From contig CAMCJY010000173.1 of NCBI GenBank assembly GCA_945875225.1, positions 1 to 5,019 of the forward strand: 5,019 nucleotides of DNA, given 5' to 3'. The translations under genes and the position numbers were made by a program. A model generated the notes under the pieces. It saw only the letters and a list, made by a program, of their open reading frames with translations. It did no database searches and was not told where the DNA came from. Source of the DNA: Comamonas sp. lk (lineage in GTDB: Bacteria > Pseudomonadota > Gammaproteobacteria > Burkholderiales > Burkholderiaceae_C). Numbering within the stretch: the stretch's first letter is position 1; every line of letters begins with the position of its first letter. This document shows positions 1 to 5,019 of the stretch, piece after piece.

Positions 1-689
1 CCCGCTACCAGCAGAGGGTTGTGACCCGCCATTTCCATGGCGCTGGCCTCGTCAGTGACGCCAGCAAAGCCGCTGGGGGCGGTGGCGGCCAGGGCGGCGT
101 GTAAATCGCCTAGGCGAAACATCTGGGGGGTTTGGGCCAGCCACTTGTCTTCGCGCGGCACGGTGGCCTGCACCCGCCTGCCGCTTTCGCTTTTCAGGGT
201 ATCGGGCAGCGGCAAAGCCAGCAGGCCGCCGCAAGCGTCGGGCAGGCAGGCGTCAATAAGGCTGTCCACCAGCGCCGGGGTGATGAGGCAGCGCGCCGCG
301 TCATGCACCAGCACCCAGTCAGAAGGGCGCACTCCGCGCGCCTGCAAAGCCTTTAATCCGTTGAACACACTTTGCGCCCGCGTGCCGCCGCCACAGGGCA
401 CGCGCTCAAAGCGCGCGGGCCAGGCCGGGCTTTGTGGCCAGGCAAAGTCATCTTCCGGGGACAAGACCACCAGGCCTCCTGCCACACGCCGCACCGCCGC
501 CAATGCCGCCAAGGTGTGCATCACCATAGGCTGGCCCGCCACCGGCTGGTACTGCTTGGGCTGGGCTGTACCAGCTCGGCTACCCGCACCGGCGCAGGGA
601 ACCAAAACAAAACAACGTGGCGGGGCCGCAGGGTCTGTGGGGGCGAAATCGCACAAAAGGGCGGTGGCATTGGGGGGGGTGGCGGTCAT
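1..689 (-). CDS. ispD: 2-C-methyl-D-erythritol 4-phosphate cytidylyltransferase (IspD), 3' end outside the window
   Basis: IspD joins CTP and 2-C-methyl-D-erythritol 4-phosphate to give CDP-methylerythritol and pyrophosphate, the third step of the cytosolic MEP route to isoprenoids. Reading the minus strand from ATG at 689 gives 229 codons without a stop. The CTP-binding loop VPCAGAGSR lies at residues 30-38, followed by PKQY at 44-47. R38 and K45 match the catalytic Arg20 and Lys27 of the E. coli enzyme. The family signature VLVHDAAR is at 126-133 (metal-binding Asp130). T176-R179 matches the substrate-binding TVxR segment, and AQTPQMF (185-191) and TDEASAME (212-219) are conserved. The missing part should hold the NIKVT-type motif and about 25-40 residues. 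About 27 residues precede the loop, longer than in E. coli. No in-frame ATG or GTG lies between residue 1 and the loop, so this start is favoured despite the lack of a Shine-Dalgarno sequence. ispF commonly follows ispD but is not visible here. Confidence 0.96.
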   Translation of the reverse strand, partial: MTATPPNATALLCDFAPTDPAAPPRCFVLVPCAGAGSRAGTAQPKQYQPVAGQPMVMHTLAALAAVRRVAGGLVVLSPEDDFAWPQSPAWPARFERVPCGGGTRAQSVFNGLKALQARGVRPSDWVLVHDAARCLITPALVDSLIDACLPDACGGLLALPLPDTLKSESGRRVQATVPREDKWLAQTPQMFRLGDLHAALAATAPSGFAGVTDEASAMEMAGHNPLLVA

Positions 690-786
690 GGTGTGTGGGC
701 CATTCTAAAATCAGGGCTGTTCGATTTTTTCACCCCCGTACACCCCCCACCTGGGCGCACGGGGGTTTTCGTATTTTTGCCACCCC
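690..786. promoter_or_regulatory. Divergent ispD/mfd intergenic region with putative close-set promoters
   Basis: These 97 bp separate the two divergent start codons and must contain the promoters of both genes if each is transcribed from here. On the minus strand TAGAAT (plus positions 702-707) resembles a -10 box and lies 12 bp upstream of the ispD ATG. On the plus strand TATTTT (772-777) lies 9 bp upstream of the mfd ATG. Neither has a good -35 box at 16-18 bp: for ispD the region is an A-run, and for mfd it is GC-rich. Neither start codon has a Shine-Dalgarno sequence. If these boxes are real, both mRNAs would have almost no 5' leader. The hexamers are seen in the sequence; their use as promoters is inference. 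Confidence 0.4.
732..766. repeat. GC-rich inverted repeat between ispD and mfd
   Basis: ACCCCCGT (732-739) and ACGGGGGT (759-766) are perfect 8-bp inverted arms around a 19-nt spacer. On the plus strand the right arm runs into TTTTCGTATTTTT. On the minus strand the repeat is followed by GAAAAAATC, which is not a U-tract. It could be a weak plus-strand terminator that blocks transcription entering mfd from the ispD side, a protein-binding palindrome, or a chance product of C-rich DNA. The long spacer makes a strong terminator doubtful. Confidence 0.35.
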
Positions 787-3700
787 ATGCACCTGCCCTC
801 GCTAGCCACCGGAAAACGATTCACCCTGCCGCGCCCACCCGGTTCCGCCGACGCGCTTTTGCTGGCGCAGTTGGCAGAGCGCGAAAAAGCCGCGGGTCGC
901 ATCACCGCCATCGTCACCTCGGACGCTACCGATGCCCAGCGCCTGCTGGAAGAAATCAGCTTCTTTGCGCCCGATCTGCGCTGCGCCCTGTTCCCGGACT
1001 GGGAGACCTTGCCTTACGACAGCTTCTCACCACACCAGGACTTGATCAGCGAGCGCCTGGCCACGCTATGGCGCATCAGCCAGCGCGACAAGGCCCTAGG
1101 CGTCGATGTGGTGCTGGTGCCGGCCACCACCGCGCTCTACCGGCTGGCGCCGCCGCGCTTTTTGGCGGCCTATACCTTTGAATTCAAGGCCAAACAAAAG
1201 CTGGACGAAGCCAAGCTCAAAGCGCAACTCACGCTGGCGGGCTACAGCCATGTCACGCAAGTAGTCAGCCCAGGTGAATACGCGGTGCGCGGCGGCTTGA
1301 TCGACTTGTTTCCTATGGGCTCACAAGTGCCATTCAGGGTGGACTTGTTTGACAACGAGATCGACAGCATCCGCACTTTTGACCCCGACAGCCAGCGCAG
1401 CCTCTACCCCGTGCCCGAGGTGCGCTTGCTGCCCGGGCGCGAGTTTCCGATGGACGAACCGGCGCGAGCCAAGTTCCGCAGCCGTTGGCGCGAACTGCTA
1501 GAGGGCGACCCCACCAAAAGCCGCATCTACAAAGACATGGGTGCCGGAGTCGCAACTGCGGGTATCGAGTACTACCTGCCCTTGTTTTTTGAGGACACGG
1601 CCACGGTGTTTGACTACCTGGGCGAAGCGGCCACGGTGGTACTGCACGGCGACTTGGAGGCCTCATTCGCGCGCTTTTGGCAAGACACCAAAGACCGCTA
1701 CCGCATTGTGCAAACCGACCCGGAGCGCCCGGCGCTGCCGCCCGAGGCTTTGTTTTTATCCAGCGAACAGTTTTATGCGCAGTCCAACCGCTATGCGCAA
1801 CTCGCGCTACGCCCAGCCGCTGCCGATGCGCAGGAAGCGACAGCGTTTGCTGAGCTTGCGCCCATGCCCATGGTGGCGGCCCAGCGGGGCGCCGACGACC
1901 CGCTGCTGGCACTCAAAGCCCATATCGAACAAGCCAAAGGTCAGGGCCAACGCGTAATGGTGCTCGCCGAAAGCTCGGGCAGGCAAAGCAGCTTGCTGGA
2001 CTTTTTGCACGCCAGCCATTTGAACCCACCGGCCTTTGACACGCTGGAAGAATTTCTTGCCAGCGAAGAAGCACTAGGCATCGCCACCTCGCAACTGAAC
2101 ACCGGCTTTCGCTGGCTAGAGCGCGGCATAGATTTAGTCACCGAGACCGAACTCTTTGCCACCGGCCCGAGCACACGCCGCCGTAAAAAGCAAGAGCAAG
2201 TCAGCGATGTGGAAGCGCTGATCAAAGACCTGAGCGAGCTCAAAGTAGGCGACCCGGTGGTACATGCTTCGCACGGCATCGGGCGCTATCTGGGTTTGGT
2301 GAATATGGACTTGGGCCAGGTGGACGCCCAGGGCGAGCCGGCCAAGCAGGAATTTTTGCAACTGGAGTACGCCGACAAAGCCACGCTGTATGTGCCGGTG
2401 AGCCAACTGCAATTGATCAGCCGCTACACCGGCGTTAGCGCCGAGGAGGCGCCGCTGCACCGCCTGGGCAGCGGCCAGTGGGAAAAAGCCAAGCGTAAGG
2501 CCGCCGAGCAAGTGCGCGATGCGGCGGCCGAACTGCTCAATATCTACGCCCGCCGCGCGCTGCGCGAAGGGCATGCCTTCCGCTACTCGGCGCAGGACTA
2601 CGAGACCTTTACCAACGACTTTGGCTTTGAAGAAACCGCGGACCAGCGCGCCGCCATCCATGCGGTGATTCAAGACATGATCAGCCCGCGCCCGATGGAC
2701 CGGCTGGTGTGCGGGGATGTGGGCTTCGGCAAAACCGAGGTGGCTTTGCGCGCCGCCTTTATCGCGATTACCGGTGGCAAGCAAGTAGCCATTTTGGCGC
2801 CCACTACCTTGCTGGCCGAGCAGCATTACCAAACCCTGGTGGACCGTTTTAGCAAATGGCCGGTCAAGGTGGCGGAAATCAGCCGCTTTCGCTCTGGCAA
2901 AGAGGTTAACGCCTCGCTCAAAGGCGTGGCTGACGGCACGATTGATATCGTGGTGGGAACGCACAAATTGCTCAGTGCAGACACGCACTTCAAGGACTTG
3001 GGGCTGCTCATCATCGACGAGGAACACCGTTTTGGCGTGCGCCACAAAGAGGCGATGAAAGCCATGCGCGCCGAGGTCGATGTACTGACCCTTACCGCCA
3101 CGCCCATCCCGCGCACCATGGGTATGGCACTGGAAGGTTTGCGCGACTTGTCTGTCATCGCTACCGCGCCGCAGCGCCGGCTGGCGATCAAAACCTTTGT
3201 GCGCAGCGAGGGACAAGGCGTGATACGCGAAGCGGTATTGCGCGAGCTCAAACGCGGCGGGCAAATTTACTTTTTGCACAACGAAGTGGAAACCATCGAA
3301 AACCGCCGCGCCAAGCTCGAAGAACTGCTGCCCGAGGCGCGCATTGCCGTGGCCCACGGCCAGATGCCCGAGCGCCAGTTGGAATCGGTGATGCGCGACT
3401 TTGTAGCCCAGCGTTACAACTTGCTGTTGTGCTCCACCATCATCGAAACCGGCATTGATGTGCCCACGGCGAACACGATTGTGATTAGCCGGGCCGACAA
3501 GTTCGGCTTGGCGCAGTTGCACCAGTTGCGCGGGCGCGTGGGGCGCAGCCACCACCAGGCCTACGCCTACCTGATGGTGCCCGACCTCGAAGGCCTGACC
3601 AAGCAAGCCAGCCAGCGCCTGGACGCGATTCAGCAAATGGAAGAGCTGGGCAGCGGCTTTTACCTGGCTATGCACGACCTGGAGATACGCGGTGCCGGCG

Positions 3701-4299
3701 AAGTGCTGGGCGAAAACCAGAGCGGCAATATGCTGGAAGTGGGCTTTCAGCTGTACAACGAAATGCTGGCCGAAGCGGTGCGCTGCCTCAAAGCGGGCAT
3801 TGAGCCGGACCTGCTGAGCCCGCTCAATGCCGCCACCGAGATCAATCTGCACTCGCCCGCGCTCTTGCCCGACGACTATTGCGGCGACGTGCATTTGCGC
3901 CTGAGCTTTTACAAAAAACTGGCCACTGCCAACCACGGCGACCAGATCGACCGCCTGACCGAAGAGATCGTAGACCGCTTTGGCAAACTGCCACCACAGG
4001 GCCAAACGCTGATCGACGTGCACCGCCTACGCGTGCTGGCCAAGCCCTTTGGGGTAGCCAAAGTGGACGCGGCGCCGGGCCTGATCAGCATCAGCTTTAA
4101 AAAAGACGCGCCCGTCGAGCCATTACGCATCATCGAGCTGATCCAGAAAAACAAGCACATCAAACTGGCTGGCAACGACAAGTTGCGCATAGAGCGCGCC
4201 CTGCCCGAGCCCAAAGCCCGGGCGCAAATGGTGCGCGATGTGCTGCGTAGCTTGGGGCAGCCGGCGGCGGCGGGGGTCACGCCCACGGTTTCGGCCTGA
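787..4299 (+). CDS. mfd: Transcription-repair coupling factor Mfd
   Basis: Mfd is a cytosolic ATP-driven DNA translocase. It removes RNA polymerase stalled at DNA lesions and recruits UvrA to start transcription-coupled nucleotide excision repair. The protein is 1170 aa (E. coli 1148) and complete. The N-terminal UvrB-like module (about 1-350) includes LFPDWETLPYD (68-78) and the SPGEYAVRGGLIDLFP segment (161-176) of the UvrA-contacting region. It lacks a Walker A site, as is normal for this module in Mfd. The CarD-like RNA polymerase-interaction domain spans about 479-549 (VGDPVVHASHGIGRY, 487-501; LYVPVSQLQLISRYTG, 534-549). The RecG-like motor has Walker A GDVGFGKT (643-650, Lys649), DEEH (744-747), TATPIPRTM (770-778) and QLRGRVGRSH (913-922). 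The translocation segment LEIRGAGEVLGENQSG is at 965-980. The C-terminal TRCF domain covers about 1020-1120 (DRFGKLP, 1063-1069). ATG 787 has no Shine-Dalgarno but gives the correct family N-terminus, and the next in-frame ATG is far inside (codon 177). Confidence 0.98.
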   Translation: MHLPSLATGKRFTLPRPPGSADALLLAQLAEREKAAGRITAIVTSDATDAQRLLEEISFFAPDLRCALFPDWETLPYDSFSPHQDLISERLATLWRISQRDKALGVDVVLVPATTALYRLAPPRFLAAYTFEFKAKQKLDEAKLKAQLTLAGYSHVTQVVSPGEYAVRGGLIDLFPMGSQVPFRVDLFDNEIDSIRTFDPDSQRSLYPVPEVRLLPGREFPMDEPARAKFRSRWRELLEGDPTKSRIYKDMGAGVATAGIEYYLPLFFEDTATVFDYLGEAATVVLHGDLEASFARFWQDTKDRYRIVQTDPERPALPPEALFLSSEQFYAQSNRYAQLALRPAAADAQEATAFAELAPMPMVAAQRGADDPLLALKAHIEQAKGQGQRVMVLAESSGRQSSLLDFLHASHLNPPAFDTLEEFLASEEALGIATSQLNTGFRWLERGIDLVTETELFATGPSTRRRKKQEQVSDVEALIKDLSELKVGDPVVHASHGIGRYLGLVNMDLGQVDAQGEPAKQEFLQLEYADKATLYVPVSQLQLISRYTGVSAEEAPLHRLGSGQWEKAKRKAAEQVRDAAAELLNIYARRALREGHAFRYSAQDYETFTNDFGFEETADQRAAIHAVIQDMISPRPMDRLVCGDVGFGKTEVALRAAFIAITGGKQVAILAPTTLLAEQHYQTLVDRFSKWPVKVAEISRFRSGKEVNASLKGVADGTIDIVVGTHKLLSADTHFKDLGLLIIDEEHRFGVRHKEAMKAMRAEVDVLTLTATPIPRTMGMALEGLRDLSVIATAPQRRLAIKTFVRSEGQGVIREAVLRELKRGGQIYFLHNEVETIENRRAKLEELLPEARIAVAHGQMPERQLESVMRDFVAQRYNLLLCSTIIETGIDVPTANTIVISRADKFGLAQLHQLRGRVGRSHHQAYAYLMVPDLEGLTKQASQRLDAIQQMEELGSGFYLAMHDLEIRGAGEVLGENQSGNMLEVGFQLYNEMLAEAVRCLKAGIEPDLLSPLNAATEINLHSPALLPDDYCGDVHLRLSFYKKLATANHGDQIDRLTEEIVDRFGKLPPQGQTLIDVHRLRVLAKPFGVAKVDAAPGLISISFKKDAPVEPLRIIELIQKNKHIKLAGNDKLRIERALPEPKARAQMVRDVLRSLGQPAAAGVTPTVSA

Positions 4300-4323
4300 T
4301 CCGAGTCCGATACTCCATATAAT
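4296..4323 (+). promoter_or_regulatory. Probable promoter of the toxin-antitoxin operon
   Basis: A perfect -10 hexamer TATAAT lies at 4318-4323. A weak -35 candidate, CTGATC (4296-4301, three of six consensus matches), sits 16 bp upstream and overlaps the mfd stop codon. Transcription would start near 4330, leaving a leader of roughly 38 nt before the antitoxin ATG. The local A/T content stands out from the GC-rich surroundings. The -10 box is clear; the -35 assignment is tentative. Confidence 0.6.
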
Positions 4324-4347
4324 TGGTCTGCACTTACACCCAATAAT
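4303..4347. promoter_or_regulatory. Candidate antitoxin operator symmetry around the -10 box
   Basis: Two inverted repeats flank or overlap the -10 box. GAGT-ccgat-ACTC is at 4303-4315. The broader imperfect repeat ATAATTGG (4319-4326) / CCAATAAT (4340-4347) has one mismatch in eight and a 13-bp spacer. Ribbon-helix-helix antitoxins commonly bind such repeats in their own promoters and repress with the toxin as co-repressor. That these particular repeats are the operator is inference, since short repeats arise by chance in A/T-rich DNA. Confidence 0.35.
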
Positions 4348-4357
4348 TTACCGATCT

Positions 4358-4362
4358 GGAGG
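4358..4362 (+). promoter_or_regulatory. Ribosome binding site of the antitoxin gene
   Basis: GGAGG is separated from the ATG at 4368 by five bases. It is a near-perfect Shine-Dalgarno sequence and fixes the antitoxin start. Its strength contrasts with the absence of any such site before ispD and mfd. Confidence 0.8.
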
Positions 4363-4367
4363 CCACC

Positions 4368-4622
4368 ATGTCCCAAGTCACGATTTATATGGATGATGAC
4401 GCCATCAAGCGCGCCAAAGCCTGTGCCGCTGCGGCGCAGCTCTCACTCAGTGCCTGGGTGTCCCAGCTAATTAAAGACCAGACGCCCGCCGTTGACGGCA
4501 ATGGCTATCCCCTGGGCTACTTTGAAGCCATGGCCGACGATGCAGAAATATGGCGGGACTTTCCGACGGCGGAAGAATTGCGCGCCAACGAGGTGCCCGA
4601 TGTGCCACGCGAGGAGTGGTGA
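4368..4622 (+). CDS. Ribbon-helix-helix antitoxin of a type II toxin-antitoxin system (VapB/FitA-like)
   Basis: This 84-aa acidic protein is predicted to bind and block the PIN toxin encoded next to it and to repress their shared promoter. Residues 3-8 (QVTIYM) form the likely DNA-contacting beta strand. Residues 12-25 form helix 1, rich in Ala and Lys/Arg, and 27-37 (LSAWVSQLIKD) form helix 2. Together this is the CopG/Arc-type ribbon-helix-helix pattern. The C-terminal half, about 40-84 (YPLGYFEAM, EIWRDFP, then an acidic end EEW), is the expected toxin-binding tail, usually disordered until bound. The start is fixed by GGAGG at 4358-4362. The stop TGA overlaps the toxin ATG by one base. 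The fold assignment rests on pattern and on the toxin partner. I cannot place it in a named VapB subfamily, so no symbol is given. Confidence 0.85.
   Translation: MSQVTIYMDDDAIKRAKACAAAAQLSLSAWVSQLIKDQTPAVDGNGYPLGYFEAMADDAEIWRDFPTAEELRANEVPDVPREEW
4611..4616 (+). promoter_or_regulatory. Ribosome binding site of the toxin gene, inside the antitoxin gene
   Basis: GAGGAG, which also encodes antitoxin residues E82 and E83, lies five bases before the toxin ATG at 4622. With the TGATG stop/start overlap, it supports translationally coupled expression of toxin after antitoxin and confirms the toxin start. Confidence 0.75.
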
Positions 4623-5019
4623 TGTACCTCTTAGACACCAACACGCTGATTTATTTTTTTAAGCAGCAGGGCCATGTGGCCGCCCATTTGCAACAAGTGC
4701 CTGCCCATGAGATTGCGCTAACCTCGGTAGTGCTGTTCGAACTTGAATACGGCTTGCTGCGTTCCACGAAGCCGGCAGCCCAAAAGAACGGAATGGACGC
4801 AGCACGCGCTGCCCATCAGGTTTTGCCGATGGACTACAAAAGCGCCAAGGCGGCAGCGTGGGTGAGGCATACGCTTGAAGTCGCCGGCCTTCCCATCGGC
4901 AAGGTGGACCAATTGATTGCAGGCATTGCGATGGCCAATGACTTGATTTTGGTCACCCGCAACACCCGCGAGTTCGCACGGGTGCCGGGCCTGCGCCTCG
5001 AAAACTGGTTTGACACGCC
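4622..5019 (+). CDS. vapC: PIN-domain ribonuclease toxin, VapC/FitB-like, 3' end outside the window
   Basis: VapC-type toxins are Mg2+-dependent endoribonucleases that cleave tRNA or rRNA and stop growth when the antitoxin is lost. The reading frame from ATG 4622 runs 132 codons to the window edge without a stop. Family members are usually about 125-140 aa, so only a few residues should be missing. The N-terminus MYLLDTNTLIYFF carries the first catalytic acid, Asp5. LTSVVLFELEYGLLR (33-47) supplies Glu40, with Glu42 nearby. IGKVDQLIAGIA (92-103) supplies Asp96. The C-terminal signature TRNTREFARVPGLRLENW (112-129) has Asn114 and Glu117 at the usual fourth-site region. All expected active-site positions are therefore present and the toxin is probably functional. 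The symbol reflects the family; which RNA it cuts cannot be read from sequence. The gene is co-transcribed with the antitoxin upstream. Confidence 0.9.
   Translation, partial: MYLLDTNTLIYFFKQQGHVAAHLQQVPAHEIALTSVVLFELEYGLLRSTKPAAQKNGMDAARAAHQVLPMDYKSAKAAAWVRHTLEVAGLPIGKVDQLIAGIAMANDLILVTRNTREFARVPGLRLENWFDT

Noticed and set aside
686..703. Five-codon minus-strand leader frame (MAHTP) whose stop overlaps the ispD ATG as ATGA
   Set aside because: Its ATG falls within the putative -10 box TAGAAT, so it would not be transcribed if that box is used. It has no ribosome binding site, and five codons are easily due to chance.
37..1181. Plus-strand open frames of 223 and 269 codons across ispD and the start of mfd
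   Set aside because: They overlap a clear ispD on the other strand and, for the longer one, the beginning of mfd in another frame. Their translations are Arg/Ala/Pro-rich without domain features.
1334..1957. Open frames of 192 (minus) and 138 (plus) codons inside mfd
   Set aside because: Both are out-of-frame shadows within the intact mfd reading frame, with no conserved motifs or start signals.
2134..4023. A 629-codon open frame on the minus strand opposite mfd
   Set aside because: It lies wholly inside mfd, whose frame carries every conserved Mfd motif. Long antisense frames are expected in GC-rich genes with strong third-position bias. Its translation shows no recognisable domain, and it has the His/Ala/Gln-rich composition of a shadow frame.
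4300..4367. Possible rho-independent terminator for mfd
   Set aside because: The only hairpin-like element (GAGT/ACTC, 4-bp stem) is short and is not followed by a T-run. The segment is better read as promoter and operator DNA.
3909..4376. A 155-codon minus-strand frame covering the mfd end and the antitoxin promoter
   Set aside because: It is antisense to the conserved Mfd C-terminal domain and crosses the toxin-antitoxin promoter. No domain is recognisable in its translation.
4718..5016. Minus-strand frames of 60-64 codons opposite the toxin gene
   Set aside because: The plus-strand frame encodes all PIN-domain motifs with a good ribosome binding site, so the antisense frames are shadows.

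Overview
The window is high-GC DNA that looks like a betaproteobacterium, most likely the Burkholderiales/Comamonadaceae (Rhodoferax, Polaromonas or Acidovorax-like). I infer this from the divergent ispD/mfd arrangement, the PCAG form of the IspD nucleotide-binding loop, and codon use strongly biased to G/C third positions. The genus assignment is recollection, not computed.

Layout, left to right. (1) Positions 1-689, minus strand: ispD, the cytidylyltransferase of the MEP isoprenoid pathway. It has an intact start and loses its last part at the window edge. (2) Positions 690-786: a 97-bp divergent intergenic region. It holds a GC-rich inverted repeat and A/T-rich hexamers very close to both start codons, and neither gene has a Shine-Dalgarno sequence. 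(3) Positions 787-4299, plus strand: a complete mfd gene (1170 aa), the transcription-repair coupling factor, with all helicase motifs and the RNA polymerase-interaction domain in place. (4) Positions 4300-4367: a 68-bp gap with a perfect TATAAT box, candidate operator symmetry and a strong GGAGG ribosome binding site. (5) Positions 4368-4622 and 4622-5019, plus strand: a type II toxin-antitoxin operon, made of a ribbon-helix-helix antitoxin and a PIN-domain (VapC-like) toxin. The two overlap by one base (TGATG), and the toxin runs off the window end.

ispD and mfd are housekeeping genes that appear to share only a promoter region. The toxin-antitoxin pair is an accessory module with its own promoter immediately behind mfd. 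The antitoxin should bind and neutralise the toxin and autorepress the operon, with the toxin translated by coupling to the antitoxin.

I found no RNA genes, insertion sequences, CRISPR arrays or clear rho-independent terminators for the genes. I did not find a convincing previously undescribed system. The points most worth a second look are the SD-less divergent starts and the promoter/operator of the toxin-antitoxin operon.
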